Assembly (NCBI GenBank): GCA_016207825.1
Contig: JACQZI010000006.1
Coordinates: 1 to 55,960, forward strand
Reading direction: 5' to 3'
Length of the DNA stretch: 55,960 bases
Source of the DNA: Planctomycetota bacterium
Lineage (GTDB): Bacteria; Planctomycetota; MHYJ01; JACQXL01; JACQZI01
In this document: piece after piece, positions 42,003-51,842 of the stretch
How positions within the stretch are numbered: position 1 is the stretch's first letter
How the letters are laid out: each line of letters begins with the position of its first letter
Notes under the pieces: generated by a model
Told to the model about the DNA's origin: nothing
The model's database searches: none
The model's input: the letters and a program-made list of their open reading frames with translations, nothing else
Position numbers and translations under genes: made by a program

Positions 42003-45000
42003 CTAAGGAACGGGGCTCCATGATAAAAACCTCGGGCTAGCATAATATATTAAAGTGATATCGTCAAATATTAAAGAATCGACCACGCTCGTATTGATAT
42101 TCGCATCCGGCCTGAAATAAACCCGGTAACGGATGGGCTCGCTTATATTCGCCGGAGTATTACCGTAACCTCTAATGACAGTGCCATCCGGCTTATTCAA
42201 TAAAGAAGGCTCGGTTATCGGGTCAAGGGATTTCGCATCAAGGATACTTACTTCGCATGTCGCCGTAGTTGGGAGCGTATCCGGCCGGTACTGCGTCCAA
42301 TTAGCCATAAGGAGAGTAACGGATGAGTCTTTGGGCAAGCCCATTTCTTTGACCAGATCAATTTCTCGCGAAGTGAAAGAGCCATCATTACGCTTATAAT
42401 AACGGCCCTCGTTCCATATTTCGGATATTTTTAAGCCGCCATCCGCTAAAGCCAAATTTTCCCAGACAATGACTTCATCAAGCGTTGAATCAGGAGCGGA
42501 ATTCATGTAATTAGCCGATTTCCTTTCGCCTAACCTCAAACCGCCATAACCGCCGGTTAAATAACCGGTGCTGCCACCGCTTAAATAAGTACTGGTACCT
42601 CCCATTGAATATTGGCCTATAACCTTTTGTCCATTAATATAAAGCAAATCCATTTTATCCGAGTTATATCTTGCTACGTGCCCTGCGGGACGGGCCTGTG
42701 TTGTTATATCATGCACCCAACCGACATGGATCCATTTTCCTGCGCGGAACCAATTACCCCATTGCTGTGTTCCCCTTGTAATATACTCATGACTATGCCC
42801 TTGATGGTTAAGGCATGGCGAACCAACCCCTCCGGCATACTGGGTTTTCCCTGTTGAATCAGCTGCTCCCGCAATAAAAGAAGCATTATCCCAGGCATTC
42901 CCATAGCTATATCCCCTGGTGCTCAAGATTTCTGATGCGTTAGAATCCCCTTTACGCCAGATAGAATAGATACCATATGGGAAACCACGCCCGGAACCCC
43001 ACCATCCTCTTCTGTTTTCCCTGAATTGATAAGTAAAATAAACCCTTGTGCGCGAGGTAAATTCCGGGAAAAACTGTGGTTTAATCCACATGGAAACCGT
43101 CACCATATCCATATTCGCAGGCACATATGAATATATGGGAACGGATTCTGTTTCCGAATAAACGCCGTCAGGAAATAATTTACCGCATCTCCAAGCTACA
43201 TTATCAGCCTGGTTAAACAAAGCATCTTTATACGGTCCTTTGGTATCAACGGTTATCGATGGCCCGACATCCGCATCAAGCCCTTTTTCATTAAAGTTTG
43301 CCCTGAATTGCACGTCTTCAGGTTTATTCTCAAGCGTCGCCAGACTGATATACCCGTCATAATTTGCGTTCTTGAGATATTCAACATCCGGTAGTTCAGG
43401 AAAGGTCTGGAGGGCAAGATTATTTGTCGTTTCAATAAGGCCCTGATCGCTGTTTTCCGAAATAATAGTTCCTCTGATAGGCACATCATTTTTCCAATTC
43501 TCATAAAGAAATTCTGATTGCGTCGTTTCGCGGTATATTTCGAACAATTTAACGAGACTGGAAATTTCGGCTTCCGCAAGCATGGTTTTATTATCGCTAT
43601 TAAACACCCTGCCGATGGAATCTATCGCAAAATAGCCGGTCGGATAGAATATAAATTCTGTCGTGAAATAAGCCAGGTCTGTTTTATCCACCCAGAAAAT
43701 CCGGTGGAAATCAGGATTAAAATCGTTAATATTGGAATTAGAGTTGAAGTTCGCCTTAATAACATCGGATTGCTGTGCGGTCAGGAACCCCTGTGGGTTG
43801 GCCGTACTTTTCCAAAGCACATTGTCACAAAACAGGTTAAACTGCTGCCAGGATTTAAAACGGCCTTCCCATTTCTTGGCAGGATTTTTTATCGTGCGAT
43901 TGGCAATTATCGCATCCGCAATCTGGCGGGCAAGCTGTAAAGTAATTTCCGGAGTTTCGGTAACGCTTCCCAAAGCAACGCCCCCAGTATGTGTGGTGCC
44001 GTATAATATATCATAGGGACCCGATTGGCCTCCGCCTGTTGCCGGAGCCAAATACCACCCCTTAAGCCCTTTTAATAAAGCGACTAAAACAGCTTTCGGC
44101 GCGGTATTCACATTAACCGGCGCGCGCCCGACCGGTTCAAGTTCACCTTCTCCTAAATAACCAGATTCGGAATTGGATGTATCACACGGAAATTCAATTT
44201 TAATGGGCCTAAAAATTTCCGCTGTTTCAAGCCCGGCGCCTAATTTGGGAGCTCCGATTCTTTTCTCAAGAGGAACGGATTTAACCACTGTTTTATCCTG
44301 CCAGGCATAAACCGTCAGGTAACATTTAATCTTATTATATTCGTCATCGGTTAAATCAGCCTTGTCTTTGATTTCTTCGAAAGTATGATACCCCTTACCG
44401 CGGTTCTGATAAATTTTAGTCCCAACCGCCCTGCTTAGACCTATTTCTTCCGCCAGGTTTTCCAGGATGTTTTGAATCCAGGGATGGTCCACCATATTCA
44501 CATAAATGCAGGACGAAAGATCCGTAACCCTGATAGAAAAGAAATTATTCTTGCCATCTGTCTGGCTCATTTCCGCGGTGACGCCTAATTTCTTTTTCCG
44601 CATTTCCATTAGATCTTCTTCATTAAAAACAGGATTGCCGTCTTTGTCCTTGTCATCGTTCTTGTTTAACATGAATGAAGGCCTCACCGCCCTGCGGAGT
44701 GGGCAATCATATATCTCCAGCTTATTATTTTTATCAGAATCCTCAAGCGCATCCAAAGACCCGTTATTATTTAAATCTTCGCCCATATACATAAAAGCAT
44801 TGCTGTAAAAATCATCCGTCAAAAGGGCGCGCGTCGTGGTAATCCCGTAAAAGATGCCGCTTTCCGCCAGCATTTTTGCCTGAACCAGATCGCGATATGC
44901 CCGTGAAGTGGTCCGTTCTATGGATGCTAATCTTGTCAGCATCACTCCGATAAGCGATAAAACCGTCAAGACAGCCAACACCATGATAAGCACTACGCCA

Positions 45001-45017
45001 TTATTCTTTTTCCTCAT
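42003..45017 (-). CDS. GspK-like giant minor pseudopilin with lectin-like domain (copy 2)
   Basis: This 1004-residue protein has the GspK N-terminus KNNGVVLIMVLAVLTVLSLIG: a prepilin-type Gly-Val cleavage site and a helix without Glu at +5. It then has Ca-binding-like loops (DLNNNGSLDALEDSDKNNKLE, about 81-101), a helix-hairpin-helix region (FEEIKDKADLTDDEYNKIK), and VNVNTAPKAVLVALLKG (about 301-317) typical of GspK/T2SK. After about residue 550 an extra half follows that resembles a LamG/concanavalin-like jelly roll (TVSMWIKPQFFP, GKWIHVGWVH, DSTLDEVIVWENL). Usual GspK is about 300-350 residues, so this is a threefold enlargement. It is a tandem paralogue of the next gene. Confidence 0.82.
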   Translation of the reverse strand: MRKKNNGVVLIMVLAVLTVLSLIGVMLTRLASIERTTSRAYRDLVQAKMLAESGIFYGITTTRALLTDDFYSNAFMYMGEDLNNNGSLDALEDSDKNNKLEIYDCPLRRAVRPSFMLNKNDDKDKDGNPVFNEEDLMEMRKKKLGVTAEMSQTDGKNNFFSIRVTDLSSCIYVNMVDHPWIQNILENLAEEIGLSRAVGTKIYQNRGKGYHTFEEIKDKADLTDDEYNKIKCYLTVYAWQDKTVVKSVPLEKRIGAPKLGAGLETAEIFRPIKIEFPCDTSNSESGYLGEGELEPVGRAPVNVNTAPKAVLVALLKGLKGWYLAPATGGGQSGPYDILYGTTHTGGVALGSVTETPEITLQLARQIADAIIANRTIKNPAKKWEGRFKSWQQFNLFCDNVLWKSTANPQGFLTAQQSDVIKANFNSNSNINDFNPDFHRIFWVDKTDLAYFTTEFIFYPTGYFAIDSIGRVFNSDNKTMLAEAEISSLVKLFEIYRETTQSEFLYENWKNDVPIRGTIISENSDQGLIETTNNLALQTFPELPDVEYLKNANYDGYISLATLENKPEDVQFRANFNEKGLDADVGPSITVDTKGPYKDALFNQADNVAWRCGKLFPDGVYSETESVPIYSYVPANMDMVTVSMWIKPQFFPEFTSRTRVYFTYQFRENRRGWWGSGRGFPYGIYSIWRKGDSNASEILSTRGYSYGNAWDNASFIAGAADSTGKTQYAGGVGSPCLNHQGHSHEYITRGTQQWGNWFRAGKWIHVGWVHDITTQARPAGHVARYNSDKMDLLYINGQKVIGQYSMGGTSTYLSGGSTGYLTGGYGGLRLGERKSANYMNSAPDSTLDEVIVWENLALADGGLKISEIWNEGRYYKRNDGSFTSREIDLVKEMGLPKDSSVTLLMANWTQYRPDTLPTTATCEVSILDAKSLDPITEPSLLNKPDGTVIRGYGNTPANISEPIRYRVYFRPDANINTSVVDSLIFDDITLIYYASPRFLSWSPVP

Positions 45018-45048
45018 ACATTTCCTCCTTAAAATATTTCATTATTAA

Positions 45049-48000
45049 TTACGGAACAAAACTCCATGATAAAAACTTGGGAGCAGCATAATATACCAAA
45101 GTAATATCATCAAATATCAATGGATCAACCACCACGTCGTTAATGTTCGTTTGCGGCCTGAAATAAACCTTATAGCGGATGGGTTCGCTTATCTCCAATA
45201 AACGGCCATCTTCAGCCTTAATCATACTACCGGCCGGATTCGTCAAATATTCAGAATCATGAATTACATTGCCGTTTCTGTCCACGATATTAACTTCGCA
45301 GGTCGCATTCCTGGGAAGGGTTTCCGGGCAATACTGCGTCCAATACGCCATAAGAAAAGTAACAGGGGACCCTCCCGGTAATCCAGCTTCTTTTGACAGA
45401 TCAATCGGCCCTGAGGTAAATACCGCATCATTTTCTTTATAATAACGCCCTTCTTTCCAAATATCCATGATTACTTTTTCGCCTGCTTCTTCATTTAGGT
45501 TTTCCCAAACAAGAACCTCATCAATAGTGGAATCAGGTGCGGTATTCAAACATGGAGAACTTCTTTGCTCACCGAAACGGAGAATATTCTGTTGGATGTA
45601 ATAATTAGCCTTACTGGCATCAAATTCTCCTGTCGTAAAAATACCGCCGCATTTCTGTCCGTTAATAAACAGGATGTCATTTATTCCCTGCCCTGTACTA
45701 CCTGTATAACCGCCTTTTTTCTGCGCCGGGACATGAATCCATCCCAAATGCATCCATTTACCGGCCCGGAAATAAGTTCCCCAGAATCCGTTGACATATA
45801 TACCGTCATGCCCGTGCCCGATATGATTAAGGCAAGGGGTCCCGACTCCGCCTCCCCAATAATTATTTCCGGCATCTATGTTACGCAGGCTGGCACTGCA
45901 GCCGCCTGCCATAAAAGAAGCGTTATCCCATGGTTCACAATAACTATAACCATCCCGGCTTAAATTTTCCATATTTGAAGGATAACGGTACCATGCTTGG
46001 CTCCCCCACCCCGATGAGCCGAACGAACCGGAACCGTTCGTATTGGCAATACTATAAATCCCGAAAGGGTAGCTTATCCACATTCTATACCAGCTATCCC
46101 ATTGATTCGACTGATATGTGAAATATGACCTGACTTTCGCGGCGCTTTCCGGAAAAAAGTGCGGTTTAATCCACATAGAAACCACCACTGAATCTAGGTT
46201 TCTCGGCCGGTAATTATACATGGGGACAGAATCAATTTCGCTGTATACGCCGTCCGGGAATAATTTACCGGCATACCAGTTTTTTGGATATTCTTTGGTA
46301 TTCCAGACTAAACGGTCCTCATAAGGACCTTTAGCATCCCTCATTAATTTATGTCCGGAATTTTCCGCATCCAAGCCCTTATCAGAATAGTGTACGGCAA
46401 AGTTTGCATTATCAAACTTGTGCTCGATTGTCGCCAGGCTGATATATCCTTCATAAGTTGCGTCCTTGACATAATCCTTATTAAGAATTTCCGGATACGC
46501 CTGAAGGCTTAAGTTATTGGCGCTGTCAAAAACACCGTTGTTTTCTGAAATAACTGATCCAATCGAAACATCATCTCCCTTGTATTGATTCAAAAACTCG
46601 CTTTGCGAAGTTTCTTTATATATATCAAAAAGCTTTACCACCGTGTTAATCTCGGCTTCCGCAAGCAGCTTATCGTTTTTATCCAGCACCCTGCCGATGG
46701 AATCTATGGAAAAATAACCCGAGGGAAAGAAAGAAAATTCCGTGGTATAATAAGTCAGGTCTGTCTTATCCACCCACAACATCCGCTGGTAACTCGGGTT
46801 AAAATCATTAATATTGGAATTCGGATTAAAATTCGCCTTAAGGACATCCGACTGCTGTGAATTGATAATTCCTTTATGAGGCGCCCGCCCCCCCTTGCCG
46901 AGCCAGAGAACATTATCGCAAAATTGATTAAATTGCTGCCAGGAATTAAACGCGCCTTCCCAATCAGACTCTTTCTCTTCTTCTTTAATCAGCCTGTTAG
47001 CGATGATAGAATCGGCTATCTTACCGGCCAATACTTTATCTATTACCGGCGTTTCCACTATTCTTCCTAACGTACCGCTCTGCCCGCTGGAGCCTACATA
47101 AGTGTAGTTAACAGTCATCATCCCGTACGCGCTGACCATAGGGATAATCGTGGAGCCTTCATCAAGATAAAACCCTCTAAGATTCCTAATTAAAGCAACA
47201 AGAACTTCTTTCGGTGCGGTATTAATGTTAACCGGCGGCCTCCCGACTATCTGTCCGTTATAAGCATCCTTTGAATAATCGCGCGGATAATCCATGTATG
47301 GCGTGCGGACCGTTTCCCAACTGTAAATCGGCGTGTTTAATGCCGGTTTTCCCAAGCGGTCAGCCGGCGTTACGGATTCCACCACACTTTTATCAAGCCA
47401 GGAATAAACCGTTAAGAAAGGTCTAATTTTATTAAACTCGTCTTCGCTTAATTTCGCCTTGCCTTCTATTTCGCTTAATGAAAAATAACCCGCCCCCCGG
47501 TTCTGGTAAATTCTGGTCCCGACATTTCTCTCCAGCCCCACTTCCTCGGCCAGGTTTTCCAGGATGCTTTGAAGATGCGCATGGTCTGACATATTCACAA
47601 AAACACGGTTTGATAAGTCGTCAATGCGTAAGGTGAAAAAGTTTTTCTTGCTATCCGTCTGATTCATCATTCCGGAAACGCCTATTTTCCTGCCGCGTAT
47701 CTCAATCAAATCACCCTGGTCAATAGAACCGTTACCGTCCAGGTCAGCCATAAACGAAGGACGAACTGCCCATTTTAAAGCAGCACTGTTTATATCTAAT
47801 TTATTATTCTTGTTTAAATCCTCAACGGCATCAAGCGCATTATTCGCGTTCAGATCTTCTCCGTAATAAAAATATTCATCCGCCTTAAAACCTTTTTCCG
47901 CCAAAAGCGCACGGATATTGGTCAGCCCGTGGAAAATACCGCTCTCCGCCAGCATTTTTGCCTGGATTAAATCGCTGTAGGCGCGTGAAGTGGTCCGCTC

Positions 48001-48099
48001 TATGGTGGATAACCTTATCAACATAATCCCTATCATAGAAAGAATCGTCAAAACCGCTAGGACCACTATCAAAACAATGCCTTTGTTTTTCTCTCTCAT
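45049..48099 (-). CDS. GspK-like giant minor pseudopilin with lectin-like domain (copy 1)
   Basis: This 1016-residue paralogue shares the same order: NKGIVLIVVLAVLTILSMIG start, Ca-loop motifs DLNANNALDAVED and DLDGNGSIDQGDL, EVGLERNVGTRIYQNRGAGY, VNINTAPKEVLVALI, then the jelly-roll half with VVVSMWIKPHFFPES, GKWMHLGWIH and DSTIDEVLVWENL. GspK caps the tip of type II secretion pseudopili; the extra lectin-like half could display a carbohydrate-binding tip. The gene follows the FecR-like anti-sigma gene by 5 nt. No other type II secretion genes are in the window. The C-terminal fold is inferred from pattern only. Confidence 0.82.
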   Translation of the reverse strand: MREKNKGIVLIVVLAVLTILSMIGIMLIRLSTIERTTSRAYSDLIQAKMLAESGIFHGLTNIRALLAEKGFKADEYFYYGEDLNANNALDAVEDLNKNNKLDINSAALKWAVRPSFMADLDGNGSIDQGDLIEIRGRKIGVSGMMNQTDSKKNFFTLRIDDLSNRVFVNMSDHAHLQSILENLAEEVGLERNVGTRIYQNRGAGYFSLSEIEGKAKLSEDEFNKIRPFLTVYSWLDKSVVESVTPADRLGKPALNTPIYSWETVRTPYMDYPRDYSKDAYNGQIVGRPPVNINTAPKEVLVALIRNLRGFYLDEGSTIIPMVSAYGMMTVNYTYVGSSGQSGTLGRIVETPVIDKVLAGKIADSIIANRLIKEEEKESDWEGAFNSWQQFNQFCDNVLWLGKGGRAPHKGIINSQQSDVLKANFNPNSNINDFNPSYQRMLWVDKTDLTYYTTEFSFFPSGYFSIDSIGRVLDKNDKLLAEAEINTVVKLFDIYKETSQSEFLNQYKGDDVSIGSVISENNGVFDSANNLSLQAYPEILNKDYVKDATYEGYISLATIEHKFDNANFAVHYSDKGLDAENSGHKLMRDAKGPYEDRLVWNTKEYPKNWYAGKLFPDGVYSEIDSVPMYNYRPRNLDSVVVSMWIKPHFFPESAAKVRSYFTYQSNQWDSWYRMWISYPFGIYSIANTNGSGSFGSSGWGSQAWYRYPSNMENLSRDGYSYCEPWDNASFMAGGCSASLRNIDAGNNYWGGGVGTPCLNHIGHGHDGIYVNGFWGTYFRAGKWMHLGWIHVPAQKKGGYTGSTGQGINDILFINGQKCGGIFTTGEFDASKANYYIQQNILRFGEQRSSPCLNTAPDSTIDEVLVWENLNEEAGEKVIMDIWKEGRYYKENDAVFTSGPIDLSKEAGLPGGSPVTFLMAYWTQYCPETLPRNATCEVNIVDRNGNVIHDSEYLTNPAGSMIKAEDGRLLEISEPIRYKVYFRPQTNINDVVVDPLIFDDITLVYYAAPKFLSWSFVP

Positions 48100-48104
48100 A
48101 TTGT

Positions 48105-48740
48105 TTATTGCGTGCTCAGTTCTATCGAACCGTAAACATTTACCTCTTTATTGTTCTTCCCAGCATTAATTATAAAATCGTTACCCTTTTTAATAACTGT
48201 ATTGAATGGCGTAATAACCTTTACGGCATTGTCGCTTTTCTTTGCATAAAGTCGGATATGCCCTTTTTCTAAAACAACCTCACCTTTGGTATCGTCTACC
48301 CTGATGCTGGAATCCTTTCCCAGTAACACCTTGCTCCCGTCATTCAGAATCACTGTGCGCTCGGCGACAAAACCAGCCTCTTTCACAACTTCGGGATTGG
48401 TCTTAATCATAAAAATAATAAGGGCAAACAAAACCAGCATCACCGATGCCGCTATCGCATAAGCAATCGCCTTATTTACGGGTTTGCCTTTTAGCATCAC
48501 GGAAAACGATAAGATATCCGCGCTCTTAACCCTTTCAATAACTTCCTCTTCACGATTCACGACCGGTGTTATTTTCTGAAAAGCCTCGCAAATCAAACCA
48601 TCCAGCCTTTTTACCTCTTCGTATGATGACTGGCATTTCTTGCATGTTTTAAGATGCGCCTGTATTAATGCCTTTTCGCTTTCAGGCAACTCCCCGACCC
48701 GGTAAAGCTCCATTGATTCTCTTGCTTTTTTACAAATCAT
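48105..48740 (-). CDS. anti-sigma factor with zinc finger and FecR-like domain
   Basis: This 211-residue membrane protein has a cytoplasmic zinc-finger anti-sigma domain (MICKKARESMELYRVGELPE, then HLKTCKKC; H28, C32, C35), a transmembrane helix (about 93-112), and a periplasmic FecR-type domain (ERTVILNDGSKVLLGKDSSI, GEVVLEKGHIRLYAKKSDN). It would hold the adjacent ECF sigma factor inactive and release it on a periplasmic signal. Its start overlaps the sigma factor stop by about 11 nt, indicating coupled translation. It controls, or is read together with, the giant pseudopilin genes downstream. Confidence 0.9.
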   Translation of the reverse strand: MICKKARESMELYRVGELPESEKALIQAHLKTCKKCQSSYEEVKRLDGLICEAFQKITPVVNREEEVIERVKSADILSFSVMLKGKPVNKAIAYAIAASVMLVLFALIIFMIKTNPEVVKEAGFVAERTVILNDGSKVLLGKDSSIRVDDTKGEVVLEKGHIRLYAKKSDNAVKVITPFNTVIKKGNDFIINAGKNNKEVNVYGSIELSTQ

Positions 48741-49266
48741 TTTTATTCAACTCCTTTTTAAGCAGTTTATACGCCCTTGCCAGATTACTAGTAACCGTAC
48801 CAATCGGCTGCTCCAGCTTCTCGGAAATCTCCGCGCAACTCATACCCTTAAAATACTTCAAAGAAAGCACCAGGTAATATTGCTCCGGCAAATCCTTTAT
48901 CATCCCCAATATATTCAGGATCTGCGGTTTATATTCATCAAACTTCGGCACGTCTATCCCTTCAGGAATCCGGCGGAACTTGCTCCGGTCTCTCATCCAT
49001 TCAGATTGGCAGTTACGCCCGATTTTAAAGAGCCAACCGGTAAAACCTGATGGCTTGCGGCAATTACTTAAAGAACAATAAGCCCTGAAAAACGCCTCCT
49101 GCACGATATCCTCTGTTGCGTAGTAATCGCGCATCCTGATAAAAATATATCCGAACAAAGGCTTATAATAACGTTTGACCAACTCGCTGAAAAAATCCTT
49201 ATCGCCATTCTGGGCGCCTGAAACCAATTCAGCATCTTTTAATTCCCTTTGCCCGTCTTCTGCCAC
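48730..49266 (-). CDS. ECF-family RNA polymerase sigma factor
   Basis: This 178-residue sigma factor has region 2 (RYYKPLFGYIFIRMRDYYATEDIVQEAFFRAYCSL) and region 4 (LPEQYYLVLSLKYFKGMSCAEISEKLEQPIGTVTSNLARAYKLLKKEL split by the usual turn), with a short linker and no extra domains. It is the first gene of the operon with the FecR-like anti-sigma, the two giant pseudopilins and the secreted helical protein, and presumably activates that operon. It is divergent from the flavoprotein gene; the 100-bp gap between is AT-rich and its promoters are not clear. Confidence 0.93.
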   Translation of the reverse strand: MAEDGQRELKDAELVSGAQNGDKDFFSELVKRYYKPLFGYIFIRMRDYYATEDIVQEAFFRAYCSLSNCRKPSGFTGWLFKIGRNCQSEWMRDRSKFRRIPEGIDVPKFDEYKPQILNILGMIKDLPEQYYLVLSLKYFKGMSCAEISEKLEQPIGTVTSNLARAYKLLKKELNKNDL

Positions 49267-49369
49267 TTAATATATCCTTATCTATTATATAATGACTTCA
49301 AACCTCTTTTTACTGCAATTATTATTTTTTTTATTGAAATATTATTACATTATACTAAAATAACCAGCC

Positions 49370-50701
49370 ATGGGCAAAAGAATTGTAATAATCGGGGGCG
49401 GCACGGCCGGCGCTTCAGCCGCTTTCTCTGCACGTAAGACAGACCGCTCTGCTGAAATAACCATGCTGGATAAGGAACCATACCCTACCTACTCCCGTTG
49501 CGGACTACCCTTTGCCATAAAAGGTATTATCCCTGCCCTGGAAAACCTTATCGTATTCCATGATAAATTCTTCTCCCAGCAGAAAATCAATCATATTAAA
49601 AATACGGAAGTAATTAAAATAGACCCGAAAGCCAAAACAGTTTCCACTAAAACAGGTAATTTTGATTACGATTCCCTTATTCTTACCACCGGTTCTTCCC
49701 CGGAAAAACCACCCATACCCGGCGCGGATTTACCGCACGTGTTAACTCTGCGCACAATAGACGATGCTCGTTCTATAGTAAAATCAGCCGAATCCGTTAA
49801 ATCCACGGCTATCATCGGTGTAAGTTTTATCGGGGTGGAAATCGCCGAGGCGCTCCATTCCAAAGGAATTACCGTAACGCTCATCGAGTCTGTCCGGACT
49901 ATGTGGCGCGCTTTTGATGAGGATATCGGGAAAATAATAAATGCCCTCCTGGCAACCCATAATATCAAAGTGCTGGAACACGCCTTGGTTACCGGAATAA
50001 CGCCTAAAAAGGTCCAGACCAAAGACCAATCAATCGACGCGGATTTAGTCATTATATCCGCCGGCGTCCGACCGAATATATTGCTTGCCAAGAATGCCGG
50101 AATAGGAATCGGCAAAACAGGTGGCATTAAAACTAATGAACATCTCCAAACTAATATACAAAATATCTATTCCGCTGGTGACTGCGCCGAATCCATATCC
50201 GCCATAACAGGTGAACCGATTACCATAGGACTGGGCACAATTGCCGCACGGCAGGGAGTGGTTGCCGGAACAAATGCCGTTGGGGAACGGCAAAAATCAC
50301 CCCCGGTCTGCAATTCTGCAGTCATTAAGACAATGGAAACCGAAGCCGGCAGTGCCGGTTTTACGGAATCTTACCTTAAACAATTTTACGCTGATAAGTT
50401 CCAAACCGTTTCTATCATGGTTAAATACCCGTCACTGCCTCATTATTATCCTGGCGGAACGGATATATATGTAAAACTGATTGCCGATGCCAAAACCCAT
50501 ATACTGTTGGGCGGGCAGATCCTCGGTAAGACATCCATTGCCCCACGCATCAATACCCTTGCCTTGGCAATTGAAAAAAAGATTACGGTAGATGAACTCG
50601 CACAGGCGGATTTCTGCTACTCACCGCCTGTAGCTGATATCTGGGACCCGATTGCCATCGCGGCACAATCTCTTCTGCGTAAGATTAAGTTATCGAAATA
50701 A
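49370..50701 (+). CDS. FAD-dependent pyridine nucleotide-disulfide oxidoreductase (CoA-disulfide reductase/Nox-like)
   Basis: This 443-residue flavoprotein has the FAD-binding RIVIIGGGTAGASAA, a single redox Cys in YSRCGLPF (C44), the NAD-binding IIGVSFIGVEIAEAL, and the second FAD motif IYSAGDCAES, followed by a dimerisation domain. The single N-terminal Cys places it with CoA-disulfide reductases, NADH oxidases and NADH-dependent persulfide reductases, without a rhodanese domain. It maintains thiol or oxygen/sulfur balance in the cytoplasm. The gene is 6 nt before the MetE/UroD-like gene and probably co-transcribed with it. Confidence 0.9.
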   Translation: MGKRIVIIGGGTAGASAAFSARKTDRSAEITMLDKEPYPTYSRCGLPFAIKGIIPALENLIVFHDKFFSQQKINHIKNTEVIKIDPKAKTVSTKTGNFDYDSLILTTGSSPEKPPIPGADLPHVLTLRTIDDARSIVKSAESVKSTAIIGVSFIGVEIAEALHSKGITVTLIESVRTMWRAFDEDIGKIINALLATHNIKVLEHALVTGITPKKVQTKDQSIDADLVIISAGVRPNILLAKNAGIGIGKTGGIKTNEHLQTNIQNIYSAGDCAESISAITGEPITIGLGTIAARQGVVAGTNAVGERQKSPPVCNSAVIKTMETEAGSAGFTESYLKQFYADKFQTVSIMVKYPSLPHYYPGGTDIYVKLIADAKTHILLGGQILGKTSIAPRINTLALAIEKKITVDELAQADFCYSPPVADIWDPIAIAAQSLLRKIKLSK

Positions 50702-50707
50702 AATATC

Positions 50708-51778
50708 ATGCCGAAATTTAATTTCACTCCTACAGCCATCGGAAGCCTGCCCCATAAAGACGCCTCCCTTGCATGTGCTTTAATCCTTCAAACGCTGGAA
50801 GAAATCCCCTTCCTTCCACAACTGCCAAAACGCAGTTTTTGTGAAGGCATGATTACCCAGTACATAGAAGGCATACCGGGCATCAAGCTTGACCTAAAGG
50901 CCGGCAAAGTCCATCTGGATACCCCATCAGCGGAAAAAGGAATGGAACTCTTTTACGAAAATATACTTAATCAGAATATAGAGCACTTTACCATCTCGCC
51001 CGATTATGCCCTTGGGCTTCATAAGATGCTGGAAACTATTACGGAACGAAGCGACGTCACCGAAGCGAAGCGTAGCGGGAAAAACATCAAAATGAAACAC
51101 CTCAAAGGACAAATTACTGGACCAATTACCTTCGGGCTAAACCTGGCGGATGAAAACGGTAAGGCAATCATCCACAACGAAATCCTGGCGGATATGGCGG
51201 TCAAATGCCTAACAATGAAAGCTCTCTGGCAGGTTAAAAAGATAAAGGAACTAAAACTCAACCCGATAATGTTTATGGACGAGCCTTCTTTAATGGAATA
51301 CGGCTCTGCCTATCTGCCGATCGGCAAAGAGATTATAGAAAAGCAGTTGAATGAAATAATAGATGCCTTACATGCGGAAAAGGCATTGATCGGATTACAC
51401 TGTTGCGGAAACACAGATTGGGGAATGTTATTAAATCTGCCTTTGGATATCATATCGTTTGATGCGTATAGTTATATGGAAAAATTCGCCTTATATACAA
51501 AGGAAACAAACAAATTTCTTTCCCGAGGGGGAATAATCACCTGGGGGATAGTCCCTTCGACTACATTGGAAAACCCTATAACAACGAATGAACTTTCCTC
51601 AAAGTTGAGCTGCGGCATAGAACTATTGGCTAAAAAAGGAGTAAAAAAAGAATTAATCCTGAACCAATCCCTTATCTCTCCTGCCTGCGGATTAGGGCTT
51701 CTTTCGGAAACAGAATCAGAAAAGAGATTTTCTGTGTTAAAAAACATCATCATCAAAAATAATTCAGGACTTATTTAA
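50708..51778 (+). CDS. MetE/UroD-fold methyltransferase-like protein
   Basis: This 356-residue TIM-barrel protein of the uroporphyrinogen decarboxylase / cobalamin-independent methionine synthase superfamily begins FTPTAIGSLPHKD (as in MetE C-terminal-like proteins). It has LKGQITGPITFGL, MFMDEPSLM, a His-Cys pair in GLHCCGNTDW (about 228-237) and a late Cys in SPACGLGLLS (about 323-332), which together could bind zinc as in MetE. It likely moves a methyl group between a corrinoid or other carrier and a thiol. No corrinoid protein is nearby. Substrate unknown. Confidence 0.78.
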   Translation: MPKFNFTPTAIGSLPHKDASLACALILQTLEEIPFLPQLPKRSFCEGMITQYIEGIPGIKLDLKAGKVHLDTPSAEKGMELFYENILNQNIEHFTISPDYALGLHKMLETITERSDVTEAKRSGKNIKMKHLKGQITGPITFGLNLADENGKAIIHNEILADMAVKCLTMKALWQVKKIKELKLNPIMFMDEPSLMEYGSAYLPIGKEIIEKQLNEIIDALHAEKALIGLHCCGNTDWGMLLNLPLDIISFDAYSYMEKFALYTKETNKFLSRGGIITWGIVPSTTLENPITTNELSSKLSCGIELLAKKGVKKELILNQSLISPACGLGLLSETESEKRFSVLKNIIIKNNSGLI

Positions 51779-51806
51779 AATAGCGAAACACAATTTTAAT
51801 TTCGTC

Positions 51807-51835
51807 TTGACAACCATTGGTTTTTTATGTATAAA
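51807..51835 (+). promoter_or_regulatory. consensus sigma-70 promoter giving a leaderless mRNA
   Basis: TTGACA (51807-51812), a 17-nt spacer and TATAAA (51830-51835) match consensus closely. The predicted start falls at about 51842-51843, the A of the activator ATG, so the message would have no 5' leader. The upstream in-frame TTG at 51807 is the -35 box and should not be used as a start codon. Confidence 0.7.
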
Positions 51836-51842
51836 CATACTC

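Noticed and set aside
51040-51085. Possible in-frame repeat insertion in the MetE/UroD-like gene (residues around RSDVTEAKRSGK)
   Set aside because: The DNA (GAAGCGACGTCACCGAAGCG) is locally repetitive but shows no clear palindrome or match to the other elements, and no paralogue is available for comparison.
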